Of a DNA stretch of 64,000 nt, positions 48,055 to 57,900 are shown in pieces. The notes beneath the pieces were generated by a model. It saw only the letters and a program-made list of their open reading frames with translations, was not told the origin of the DNA and searched no databases. The DNA lies in the NCBI RefSeq assembly GCF_007923295.1, contig NZ_VOIR01000011.1, positions 186,001 to 250,000 on the forward strand, in the 5' to 3' direction. How positions within the stretch are numbered: the first letter of the stretch is position 1; every line of letters starts with the position of its first letter. The position numbers were made by a program, and so were the translations under genes. This DNA is from Agrococcus sediminis. GTDB taxonomy: Bacteria; Actinomycetota; Actinomycetes; Actinomycetales; Microbacteriaceae.

Positions 48055-49226
48055 GCGCCCTCCCGCACGATGAGCTCGCGCGGCGCGTCGGTGAGCAGCT
48101 CGACGCCGTCGGCGGTGATCGCGATCGACTCGCTGAGCTCGCAGCCGTAGCCCTCCATCCACATGCCGGCGATGATGTGCAGGCACATGCCGGGCTCGAT
48201 GACCGTCAGGTCGTCGCCGCGGATCGAGACGGTGCGCTCGCCCCAGTCGGGCGGGTAGCCGATGCCGATCGAGTAGCCGAGGCGCGACGGCTTCTCGATC
48301 GAGTGCTGCGCGAGGTGCTCGCGCCAGATGCCGTGCACGTCGGCCACCACGGCGCCCGGTCGCATGCCCTCGAGCACCGCCTGCAGGCCCTCGGCGGTGA
48401 TCTCGGCGAGGCCCGCGAGGCGCGCGTCGGGGCGGCCGAGCGAGACCGTGCGCGCGAGCGGCGCGTGGTAGCGGCGGTGGGCGCCCGCGAGCTCGATCGA
48501 GATCGCCTCGCCGCGGTCGAGCCGGCGGGCGCTGAAGGTCATGTGGGGCGTGTCGGCCGACTCGCCGGTCGGCAGCATCGGCACGATCGCCGGGTAGTCG
48601 CCCTCGACGCCCTCGACGCCGGTGGCCTGCGCGAACTGGATCGCGGCCGCGATGTCGTTGAGGCGCGCGCCGTCGGCGATCGCGTCGATGCCCGCCCGCA
48701 TGGCGGCGGAGGCGACGCGGCCGGCTCCCCGCATGAGCTCCAGCTCGTACGGGCTCTTCACGAGCCGCACCCAGTTGACGAGGTCGTGGCTGTCGACGAG
48801 CTGCCACTCGGGCAGGCCGCGCTCGAGGGCGTGGAAGGAGCGCACGGTGAGGAAGTGCGCCTCGGGCTCGTAGCCGATGCGTCCGCGGTGCGCGAAGCCG
48901 TGCTCGCGCAGCTGCTCGGCCGCCCAGTCGAAGGGGTGCGCATCGCGCTGGTGCACGAGCGACTCGGGGTAGCCGAGGATGCGCTCGCGGGACAGGAGCG
49001 CGGTGCGGTGCGCGCCGCCGGCGTCCATCGCGCGCATGATGAGCAGCGGCTCGCCGGTGAGCGGCACGAACAGCAGCTGCGGCATGTAGAACGACCAGGC
49101 GTCGTAGCCGGTCAGGTAGTGCAGGTTGGCGGGGTCGACGACCACGAGCCCGTCGAGGCCCGAGCGCTGCATGCGCGCGCGGGTGCGGGCGAGCCGGTCG
49201 GCGAGCTCCTCGGTGCTGGGCGGCAT
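48051..49226 (-). CDS. M24-family metallopeptidase (Xaa-Pro/creatinase fold)
   Basis: 391 residues. N-terminal creatinase-like domain with DPANLHYLTGYDAWSFYMPQ and RAMDAGGAHRTA, then the M24 pita-bread domain (MRGAGRVASAAMRAGIDAI, SADTPHMTFSARRLDRGEAISIELAG, HIIAGMWMEGYGCELSESI). Several canonical M24 metal ligands are replaced (no clear DxG...D pair), as in hydrolases such as creatinase or ectoine hydrolase, which do not need metal in the usual way. The resemblance to ectoine hydrolase (TGYDxWSFY, RxMDAxGA) is suggestive, not proven. First gene of the operon. Confidence 0.85.
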   Translation of the reverse strand: MPPSTEELADRLARTRARMQRSGLDGLVVVDPANLHYLTGYDAWSFYMPQLLFVPLTGEPLLIMRAMDAGGAHRTALLSRERILGYPESLVHQRDAHPFDWAAEQLREHGFAHRGRIGYEPEAHFLTVRSFHALERGLPEWQLVDSHDLVNWVRLVKSPYELELMRGAGRVASAAMRAGIDAIADGARLNDIAAAIQFAQATGVEGVEGDYPAIVPMLPTGESADTPHMTFSARRLDRGEAISIELAGAHRRYHAPLARTVSLGRPDARLAGLAEITAEGLQAVLEGMRPGAVVADVHGIWREHLAQHSIEKPSRLGYSIGIGYPPDWGERTVSIRGDDLTVIEPGMCLHIIAGMWMEGYGCELSESIAITADGVELLTDAPRELIVREGA

Positions 49227-49253
49227 GCGAGCAAGCCTAGGGCCCGGTCCCGG

Positions 49254-49273
49254 CGGCGAGCCCGGCCTCGCCG
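49254..49273 (-). promoter_or_regulatory. GC hairpin in the leader of the M24 gene
   Basis: Perfect 7-bp stem CGGCGAG/CTCGCCG with a 6-base loop, 28 bases upstream of the start codon. It is the last stem of a longer structured leader and could occlude initiation. No U run, so not a classical terminator. Confidence 0.45.
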
Positions 49274-49293
49274 AGCGCCCTGGCATCGGCTGC

Positions 49294-49390
49294 GGGCAGG
49301 AAGAAGCGGTGCGGACTGGCACATCGGGCGCTTGCGCTCTCGCAAGTTCTGGTGAAGGCGCCTGGTCGGTCCGCACCGCTTGACTTGCCC
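49294..49390 (-). ncRNA. Candidate structured leader RNA (riboswitch-like)
   Basis: A perfect 13-bp inverted repeat (49304-49316 with 49369-49381) is extended by a 4x5 internal loop and a further 5-bp stem (49294-49298 with 49386-49390). The 52 enclosed bases hold a 6-bp hairpin (stem CTTGCG, loop AGAG on the minus strand) closed by GGCG/CGCC. On the minus strand the structure starts right after a -10 element, so it would be the 5-prime leader of the M24/M20/transporter operon. No known riboswitch class is recognised. Confidence 0.5.
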
Positions 49391-49393
49391 AGG

Positions 49394-49423
49394 ACTGTAC
49401 GCCTGCCCGCCGCCGGCGCGCAA
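49394..49423 (-). promoter_or_regulatory. Promoter of the M24/M20/transporter operon
   Basis: Minus-strand TTGCGC (49423-49418) and TACAGT (49399-49394) are 18 bases apart. The predicted start is within a few bases of the structured leader. Confidence 0.5.
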
Positions 49424-49461
49424 CGATCCGCGGCGCGTCTGTGGAGGACGGGCCGTCGCGG

Positions 49462-50841
49462 TCAGCGCTCGTTCGTGCGCCACCCGCGCGGGCCCGCGGA
49501 GCCGGCCCGGTACTCCTGCATCGGCACGGCATCCGCCTTCCACGCCGCGAGCACCGGCTCGATGATGCGCCAGCACTCCTCGGCCGCGTCGCCGCGCACG
49601 GCGAGCCGCGGGTCGGCGTCGAGGATGGCGCCGAGCACCTCGCCGTAGGGCAGCAGGGCGCCGCTGCCGAGCTCGCCGCGCAGCACCGTCTGCTCGAGCG
49701 TGAAGGGGTCGCCCTTGCCGTTCGTGGTGAGGTGCAGCTCGAAGCCGTCGGGCTTGAAGTCGATCACGAGGCGGTCGGCGGTGTCGCGCCCGGCGAGGCC
49801 CTTCGGCACGTGCGCGGGCGCCTTCCAGTGCACGATGGCGCGCTTGCGCACCCCCGCGAGCGACTTTCCCGAGCGGAGCACGAACGGCACCCCGGCCCAG
49901 CGCGGGTTGGCGATCTCGACCTGCACCTCGGCGAGCGTCTCGGTGCCGAGCCCCGGGTCGACGCCCTCCTCGGCGACGTAGTCGGGCACCTCGCGCCCGT
50001 CGATGTCGCCCGCGGTGTAGCGCGCGCGGCGCGAGTGCTCGACCGGGTCGACGACGCTCGCGGCGCGCAGCACCTGGCCGATCGCGTCGCGCAGGTCGCG
50101 CTCGCCGACGCTCGCGAGCGGCTCGATGGCGATGAGCGCCATGATCTGCAGCAGGTGCGACTGGATCATGTCGCGCAGCGCCCCGTTGCGGTCGTAGTAG
50201 CCGGCCCTGCCCTCGAGCGTGACCGTCTCGTCGTAGAGGATCTCGACCCGCTCGATGCTGTCGCGATCCCACGTCGGCTCGAGCAGCCGGTTGGTGAACC
50301 GGAGCCCGAGCAGGTTGAGCACGGTGTGCAGCCCGAGGAAGTGGTCGATGCGGAAGATGCGCTCCTCGGGCACGATGCGCGTGACGAGGGCGTTGAGTCG
50401 CCTCGCCGACTCGAGGCTGTCGCCGAAGGGCTTCTCGATCGCGAGGATCGTGCCCTCGGGCACGCCGATCCGCTCGAGCGTGCCGCAGACGCGCTCGCTC
50501 ACGTGCGGCGGCAGCGCGAAGTAGATGACGAGCCGGTCGCACGCGATCGAGTCGAGCAGCGCCTGCAGCGACACGGGGTCGGTGGCGTCCGAGGCCACGT
50601 AGCGCGTCGTCGCGAGGAGCGCCTTCGCCGCCGCGCCCTGCGTCTCGCCCACCTCGAGGGCGGTGCGCACGCGGTCGTGCCAGTCGTCGGCGGTGAGCTC
50701 GCGCAGGTCGGCGCCGACGATCTCGACGCGGCGGGACGGCTGCGCGCGCAGCAGCGTGGCGATGCCCGGCAGCAGCAGGCGGCCCGTGAGGTCGCCGGAG
50801 GCGCCGAGGATGAGCAAGGTGGTCGACGGCTGAGGTGCCAT
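49462..50841 (-). CDS. Atypical glucose-6-phosphate dehydrogenase family protein
   Basis: 459 residues. The NAD(P)-binding start is LLILGASGDLTGRLLLPG; EKPFGDSLESARRLN and RIDHFLGLHTVLNLLGLRF follow. The fold is Zwf-like, but the canonical GDLAxRK lysine is Gly here, and the RIDHYLGKE lysine and glutamate are Leu and His. The EKPFG lysine and the DH pair are kept. The altered phosphate-binding site suggests another sugar substrate. No opcA, tal or tkt neighbour. The ribosome site is weak. Confidence 0.85.
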   Translation of the reverse strand: MAPQPSTTLLILGASGDLTGRLLLPGIATLLRAQPSRRVEIVGADLRELTADDWHDRVRTALEVGETQGAAAKALLATTRYVASDATDPVSLQALLDSIACDRLVIYFALPPHVSERVCGTLERIGVPEGTILAIEKPFGDSLESARRLNALVTRIVPEERIFRIDHFLGLHTVLNLLGLRFTNRLLEPTWDRDSIERVEILYDETVTLEGRAGYYDRNGALRDMIQSHLLQIMALIAIEPLASVGERDLRDAIGQVLRAASVVDPVEHSRRARYTAGDIDGREVPDYVAEEGVDPGLGTETLAEVQVEIANPRWAGVPFVLRSGKSLAGVRKRAIVHWKAPAHVPKGLAGRDTADRLVIDFKPDGFELHLTTNGKGDPFTLEQTVLRGELGSGALLPYGEVLGAILDADPRLAVRGDAAEECWRIIEPVLAAWKADAVPMQEYRAGSAGPRGWRTNER

Positions 50842-50897
50842 GCCCCCGATCCTCGCACTCCCGAGGTGCGCGGCGCCTGCGGGCGTACGGTGGAGGC

Positions 50898-51368
50898 ATG
50901 CTCGCCCGCACCGCCCGCCTCGTGCTGCCGGCCGTGTGGCTCGGCCTCATCGTCGGCATCTCGCTCATCGAGGCGCCGCTGAAGTTCCAGGCGCCGGGCA
51001 TCACGATCCCGCTGGGCCTCGGCATCGGCCGGCTCGTCTTCGCCGCCATGAACGCGGTCGAGGCGGTGCTGGCAGGCCTGCTGCTGCTCGCCGTGCTGCG
51101 CTCGCCCGCGCCCCGGCCCGAGCGCATCCTGGTGGTCGCGCTCGCGGCCGTGCTCGCGCTGAAGGCGCTCGTCGTGCGGCCGCTCATGCAGGCGACGACG
51201 GATGCGGTGGTCGCCGGCGCCGATGAGGGCGGGTCGGGCATGCACCTGGCCTACATCGCCGCGGACGGGCTGCTGCTCGTGGGCCTCGTCGCGCTGCTCG
51301 CGATGGCGGCGCGGTCGCTGCTCGGCACGCCCGCCCCGGAACGCGGAGGGCGCCCCAGCCGCAGCTGA
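50898..51368 (+). CDS. Membrane protein, function unknown
   Basis: 156 residues, four hydrophobic segments (LVLPAVWLGLIVGISLIEAP, LVFAAMNAVEAVLAGLLLLAVL, ILVVALAAVLALKALVV, LAYIAADGLLLVGLVALLAM). The phrase GISLIEAPLKFQAPGITIPLGLGIGR is well formed and probably conserved. GTGGAGG precedes the ATG. The family is not one I can name with certainty. Confidence 0.75.
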   Translation: MLARTARLVLPAVWLGLIVGISLIEAPLKFQAPGITIPLGLGIGRLVFAAMNAVEAVLAGLLLLAVLRSPAPRPERILVVALAAVLALKALVVRPLMQATTDAVVAGADEGGSGMHLAYIAADGLLLVGLVALLAMAARSLLGTPAPERGGRPSRS

Positions 51369-51381
51369 GGCGCCCCTCGCG
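51342..51381. terminator. Bidirectional terminator
   Basis: CGCGGAGGGCGCC (51342-51354) pairs with GGCGCCCCTCGCG (51369-51381) with a bulge, between the convergent genes ending at 51368 and 51396. Confidence 0.6.
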
Positions 51382-51395
51382 TCAGGCGGCGGCGG

Positions 51396-51656
51396 TCACC
51401 AGATGACGCCGCCGCCGATCGAGATGCCGCCGTAGGTCAGGAGCACGAAGACGCCGGCGATGATCGCCGGCGCGATGCCGCGGCCGCCGGCGTGCCGGGA
51501 CTTGAAGAGGGCGATGACGGCGAGGATCGCCGCGATCGCCGCGAGTCCGCCGCCGAGGATGAGGCCGATGAAGAGCGGGATCGGCATCAGGACGAGGCCG
51601 AGCAGCCCGATCCAGAACGCCCACCACGCCCAGGGGTTGGAGCGCTTGGTCTGCAT
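51396..51656 (-). CDS. DUF4190-like small membrane protein
   Basis: 86 residues with three hydrophobic segments (WWAFWIGLLGLVLMPIPLFIG, LGGGLAAIAAILAVIALF, APAIIAGVFVLLTYGGISI). The KRSNPWAWWAFWIGLLGL start and the ALFKSRHAGGRGIAPAI middle resemble DUF4190 proteins. Role unknown. Confidence 0.7.
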   Translation of the reverse strand: MQTKRSNPWAWWAFWIGLLGLVLMPIPLFIGLILGGGLAAIAAILAVIALFKSRHAGGRGIAPAIIAGVFVLLTYGGISIGGGVIW

Positions 51657-51753
51657 GCCTCCATCGTCCCATCGGGATGCTCGGAGCCGCCCGAGAGCCC
51701 GGCGGCCGCCGTTGAGCGCGCACCGGCGCTCTTCTTGAGGAATGCTCCGTCTG

Positions 51754-51805
51754 CCTGAGATTCCCTCAGGATGCCCGCAGGGGATCGAACCACGTTCTGG
51801 AACGT
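51754..51805. promoter_or_regulatory. Two short palindromes upstream of the surface-protein gene
   Basis: CCTGAG-ATTCC-CTCAGG at 51754-51770 and ACGTTC-TG-GAACGT at 51792-51805. They lie in the 294-base gap (51657-51950) before the giant surface protein. They could be a terminator for nothing adjacent, or operators; the second has the form of a repressor site. The rest of the gap shows no gene. Confidence 0.35.
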
Positions 51806-51950
51806 TGTCGCAGTTTTGCGGTCGAGGCATTGAACGCCCCCCCGGGCACGCCATTTGCTGGCCCCACGATGCGCATCACAGCGCGGTGGTCCGACACCGA
51901 GCGGCGCATCGAGCCGCCTCGCGCGGCGCTTGCACCACGAGGAGCTCCCG

Positions 51951-54900
51951 ATGGTGGGTCACGGCAAGCAGACGGCATCGCAGCAGGTGCCGACGATCCG
52001 ACGGATCGCGGCGGCAGCCGCTGCGCTCGCGCTCGGCCTGTTCGCGCCGCTGGTCGCGGCGCCCTCCGCCGACGCCGCATCGCTCGGCGCGATCTCGACC
52101 GCGTTCGAGATCGACGGCGACATGGCGGGCTCGGCCGACTGGAGCGGCGGCTACGGGCCCGGCGGCGCCAGCACGGGGCTGCTCTACCGCAGCGACCGCA
52201 CCGAGCGCTGCATCGGCGACGGCGGCACCGCCGCCGACCCGTCCCTCATCACCGGCAGCCAGAACATCCACCAGGCCTCCTGGGCCTGGGCGCCTGGCGA
52301 GCTCGCCAAGACCGCGATGACGAAGGCCGACCTGTGCAGCGCCGGCGTGACGTACGAGCTCGTCACGGTCGGCGGCGAGCAGCACGTCGTGCTGTACCAC
52401 TACTGGACCCGCTCGCCCGGCGGCACCGGCGACCTCTCGGTCTACTTCGAGCTCGAGGGCGGCCCGGACGGCCGCGCCGGGGACCGCCTGCTGGAGTTCG
52501 ACCTCGGCAACGGCGTGCCCACCGTGCGCCAGTGGGTCTGGACGGGGCGGGGCTTCGAGCCCGGCGGCGGCGGGATCGTCTACGCCGCGGCGACCGGTCC
52601 CTCGCAGGCCGGCGCCGAGCCCCACACCTTCGGCGAGTTCGCCGTCGACCTGACCGCGTCGAGCCTGCTGCCCACGAGCGAGTGCCGCTCGTACCGCACC
52701 GGCGACATCGTCACCCAGACGGGCAACTCGCAGGGCGGCAACAGCCAGCTCGTCGACATCATCCCCGGCTCCACCGAGTCGCTCGCGATCGGCAACTGCG
52801 GCTCGGTCACCGTGCAGAAGGTCGTCGACGGCGCGCAGCTGCCCGGCCAGTCGTTCGGCTACACCGTCGACCAGGCCGACGGCCAGGCGGTCTCCGGCGC
52901 GACCGGCGGCACCGCCGTCACGGGCACGATCGCCGCCGGCGGCTCCGAGGTCGTCACGGGCCTGCTCGCCGCGCCCGACTACCGGCTCGCCGAGCACCTC
53001 GACCTGCCGACCGGCGTCGACCTGCGCTCCATCGTCTGCACCTACGTGGACTGGGCCTCGCCCGACCGGCGGCCGCGGACCGCCATCATCTGGGAGCAGG
53101 GCGCGGCCACCGGCCAGACGTTCCCGATCTTCCCCAGCAGCATCGGCGCATCCGCCCCCACGTGCGTGATCACGAACGAGGTCACCTCGATCACGCTCGA
53201 CGGCGTCGTCGTCAACGACCACGGCGGTGCGGCCACCGGCGCCGACTTCACCCTCACGGCGACACCCATCGGCGCCGGCGGCGCCGTGAGCGGCATCGAC
53301 GAGCAGGCCGCCGCGGGGAGCACGCTCGTGGGCACCGCGGAGGCGGGCCAGTACGCCCTGGCCAGCACGACGCATCCGGACTACGCGGCCAGCGCGTGGA
53401 GCTGCACCGGCGGCGACCTCGTCGACGGCGTGCTCACCGTCGCCACCGGCGCCGACGTCGTCTGCACGATCACGCACGACGACGTGCCCGCGCACCTGAC
53501 GCTCGTCAAGGAGGTCATCCGCGACGACGGCGGCACGGCGGTCGACACCGACTTCACGCTCACCGCTGCGCTCGCGGGCACCGCGACCGCAATCGCCGGC
53601 GCCGAGGGCGCCGCCGCCGTGACCGGCGCCGCCGTGGCGGCGGGCAGCTGGACGATCGGCGAGCAGGCGCACTCCGGCTACGAGATCGAGGGCATCGCCT
53701 GCTTCACCGACGCGAGCCGCTCGACGTCGCTGCCCATGCCGGGCGGCGCGCTCGCCCTCGGGCACGGCGACAGCGCCGTCTGCGTCATCACGAACGACGA
53801 CCTGCCCGGCACGCTCACGCTCGTCAAGGAGGTCATCGGCCTCGACGGCGGCGACGCCCAGCCCGAGGACTGGACGCTGCGGGCCGTCGGCCCGACGCTC
53901 GGCGTGCCCGGCGACGGCGCCGCGATCGAGGGCGACGGCGGCTTCGGCCCCATCACGGTCGACGCCGGCCAGTACGAGCTCTCGGAGCACAGCGGGCCGA
54001 GCGGCTACGAGGCGGGGGAGTGGGTCTGCACCGGCGGCGCCGTCGACACCGCGACCGGCACGGTGACCGTGCCGTCGGGCGCCGACGTGCGCTGCACGAT
54101 CGTCAACGACGACATCGCGCCGCGCCTGACGCTGCAGAACGAGGTGATCGGCGACGACCTCGGCCCGGCCGTCGCCCGCGACTGGACGCTCGTCGCGACC
54201 GGCGACGCCGCGACCGCCTCCGGCCTGCACGGCGACGCCTCGATCACCGACGCGCCCGTCATCGCGGGCACGTACGACCTGGCCGCGATCGACGGCCCGT
54301 CGGGCTACACCGCCGGCGACTGGAGCTGCACGGGCGACTTCGCCGCGAGCGACGCGGGCTCCGTCACCCTCGACGTCGGCCAGAGCGCCGTCTGCACGAT
54401 CGTGCACGACGACGTCGCGCCGCTGCTCACGCTCGAGCACGAGGTCGTCAACGACGCCGGCGGGACCGCGAGCCGCTTCGACTGGACCCTCGGGGCCGAC
54501 GGCCCCACCCCGATCTCGGGCCGCATGAGCGACCCCTCGGTGACCGCGGCCCCCGTCGGCGCCGGCGCGTACGAGCTCTCGGCGCTCGGCGGCCCGGTCG
54601 GCTACGCGTCCGAGGGCTGGCGCTGCACCGGCGGCAGCCTCGACGGCTCGACGCTCGCGCTCGCCGTCGGCGAGACGGCCGTCTGCACCGCCGTGCACGA
54701 CGACATCGCCCCCACCCTCACGCTCGTGAAGCGCGTCGTGAACGACGACGGCGGCCCCTTCGCGGCCGACGAGTGGACGCTCGTCGCCGACGGCCCGGGC
54801 GGCGCCGACCTCCGCGGCGCCACCGCGACCGCGGCCGTGACCGGCGCCGAGGTCGTCGTCGGCAGCTACGACCTCTCGGAGCAGGGGCCCGGCGGCTACC

Positions 54901-57900
54901 TGTCGAGCGGCTGGAGCTGCGACGGCGAGCCGGTCGGCTCGACGGTCGAGCTCGCGCTCGCCGAGGACGTCGTCTGCGAGATCGTGAACGACGACATCCC
55001 GCCCACCATCACGCTCGTCAAGCAGGTCGTGCGCGACGACGGCGGCACCGCCATCGGCACCGAGTGGACGCTGACGGCCGACGGCACGGGCGGCCACGTC
55101 GCGGGCACCTCCGGCTCGCCCGAGGCGACCGCGCAGATCGTCGACGCCGGCACCTACGCGCTCGCGGAGGCGGGCGGCCCCGCCGGCTACGCGCCGAGCG
55201 CCTGGTCGTGCACGGCCGGCGTCGTCGACGGCGACGCGCTCACGCTGCTGCCCGGCGACGACGCCGTCTGCACCATCGTCAACGACGACCGTCCCGCGAC
55301 GCTCACGCTGCGCAAGGTGGTCGACAACGACGCCAACGGCTCGGCGGCCGTCGCCGACTTCGCGCTCACGGCCGTCGGCCCCGTCACCGTGACGGGCGCC
55401 ACCGACGACGCCGCGGTGACGGATGCGCCGGTGCCGGCGGGGCAGTACGCGCTCAGCGAGGCGGGCCCCGGCGGCTACGCCGCCTCCCAGTGGGTCTGCG
55501 ACGGGGCGGCCGTCACGGCCGACGGCGTCGTCACGATCGACAACGGCGCCGACGTCACCTGCACGATCGTGAACGAGGACATCGCCCCCCTGCTGACGCT
55601 CGTGAAGGAGGTCGTCGCCGACGACGGCGGCACGCAGCCCGCGACCGCCTGGACGCTCGTCGCCGACGGCCCCGCCGACATCGCCGGCGCGACCGGCACC
55701 GCCGAGGTCACCGGCGCCGTGCTGCTCGCCGGCACCTACGAGCTCTCGGAGACCGGGCCCGGCGGCTACGCGGCCGGCGACTGGAGCTGCGACGGCGGCA
55801 CGCTCGACGGCGCGACGCTCACGCTCGAGGTCGGCGACGACGTCCGGTGCACGATCGTCAACGACGACATCGCGCCGCGGCTGACCCTCGTCAAGGAGCT
55901 CGTGCTCGACGACGGCGGCACCGCGGCCGCGACCGACTGGACCCTCGTCGCCGACGGGCCCACGCCCATCCGCGGCGCCGTCGGCGATGACGAGGTGACG
56001 GATGCGCCGGTCGAGGCGGGCGAGTACGCCCTGTCGGAGCTCGGCGGCCCGGCGGGCTACGCGGCGCTCGGCTGGCACTGCGACGGCGGCGACCTCGAGG
56101 GCTCGACGCTGACGCTCGAGGTCGGCGACGAGGCCCGGTGCACGATCGTCAACGACGACATCGCGCCGACGCTCACGCTCGCGAAGGACGTCGTCCGCGA
56201 TGACGGCGGCGACGCCCCCGACACCGCCTGGCTGCTGTCGGCGACCGGCCCCACGCCGATCTCGGGCCACGAGGGCGACGACGCCGTGACGGCGGCGCCG
56301 GTCGCGGCGGGCACGTACGCGCTCGCGGAGGCCGAGGGCTTCGACGGCTACGAGCAGGTCGGCTGGAGCTGCACCGGCGGCGCGCCGAGCGCGTCGCTGC
56401 AGGGCACGGGCTCCGGCGGCGCGACGGTCACCCTCACCGAGGGCCAGCAGGTCGTCTGCACCGTCGTCAACGACGACATCGCGCCCCGGCTCACGCTCGT
56501 GAAGGAGGTCGTCAACGACGACGGCGGCACGCGCGCCGCGACCGACTGGCGGCTGAGCGCCACGGGCGACGTGACCGTCTCGGGCGCCACCGGCTCGGCG
56601 CTCGTCACCGACGTGGCTGTGCGCGCCGGAGACACCGTGCTCGCCGAGGCCGGTCCCGAGGGCTACCGCACCGACGGCTGGCGCTGCACCGACGGCGCCC
56701 TCGACGGCGCCGCGCTGCACCTCGACGCCGGCGACGTCGCCGTCTGCACGATCGTGAACGACGACATCGGCGCGACGCTCACGCTGCAGCAGCACGTGAT
56801 CACCGACGACGGCGGCACCGCGGTCGCGGGCGACTGGAGCCTCGGCGCCGACGGCCCGACCCCGATCGCCGGCGCGTCCGGGGCGCTCGCGGTCACCGCG
56901 GCACCGGTCAGCAGCGGCGTCTACGAGCTGCGCGCCACCGGCGGCCCCGACGGCTACGCGGCCGGCGCCTGGGCGTGCGACGGCGGCTCGCTCGTCGGCT
57001 CGACGCTCACGCTCGCGCTCCACGAGACGGCCACCTGCACGATCGTGCAGGACGACATCGCCCCGCGCCTCACCCTCGTGAAGCAGGTCGTCAACGACGA
57101 CGGCGGCACCGTGCCGGCCGGCGCCTGGACGCTGCACGCCGACGGACCGACGCCCATCGCGGGCGCGGTCGGCGACGGCGCGGTGACGGATGCCCCGGTC
57201 GACGCCGGCGCGTACGCGCTGTCGGAGTCGGACGGCGCCGCCGGCTACGCGGCCGGCGCCTGGGCCTGCGACGGCGGCGAGCTCGACGGCGCGACCCTCG
57301 CGCTCGCGCTCGGCGAGGTCGCGACGTGCACGATCGTCAACGACGACGTCGCCCCGCGCCTGACGCTCGTCAAGGAGGTCGTCCACGACGACGGCGGCAC
57401 CGAGCCGGCCACGGCGTGGACGCTGACCGCCGACGGCCCGACCCCGCTCGCAGGCGCGACCGCCGACCCGGCGGTCACCGGCGCCGCGGTCGACGCGGGC
57501 GTGTACGCGCTCGCCGAGGCCGACGGCCCCGACGGCTACGACGCATCCGCGTGGTCCTGCACCGACGGGCTGCTCGAGGGCGCGAGCCTCACGCTGCTGC
57601 CGGGCGACGACGCCGTCTGCACCATCGTCAACGACGACGTCGCCCCGACGCTCACGCTCGTCGCGCAGGTCGTCAACGACGACGGCGGCACCCGCGTCGC
57701 GACCGACTGGACGCTGACGGCCGACGGCCCGACCGCGATCGCCGGCCTCACGGGCTCGCAGCAGCTCGCCGGCGCCACGGTCGCGGCCGGCGCCTACGCC
57801 CTCGCGCAGAGCGGGCCCGCCGGCTACGCGGCCGGCGCCTGGAGCTGCACGGCCGGCGCGCTCGACGGTGCGAGCCTCGCGCTGCCGCCCGGCGTCGACG

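Noticed and set aside
48051..49226. Naming the M24 gene as ectoine hydrolase (doeA)
   Set aside because: Motif resemblance is suggestive, but the neighbouring deacetylase is M20 rather than the AstE-type DoeB, and no ectoine regulator or transaminase is present.
49294..49390. SRP RNA, 6S RNA or a known riboswitch
   Set aside because: The SRP tetraloop/GGAAG-AGCA signature and the long 6S bubble are absent, and no core of SAM, cobalamin, TPP, FMN, guanidine or ydaO classes is visible. Left as unclassified.
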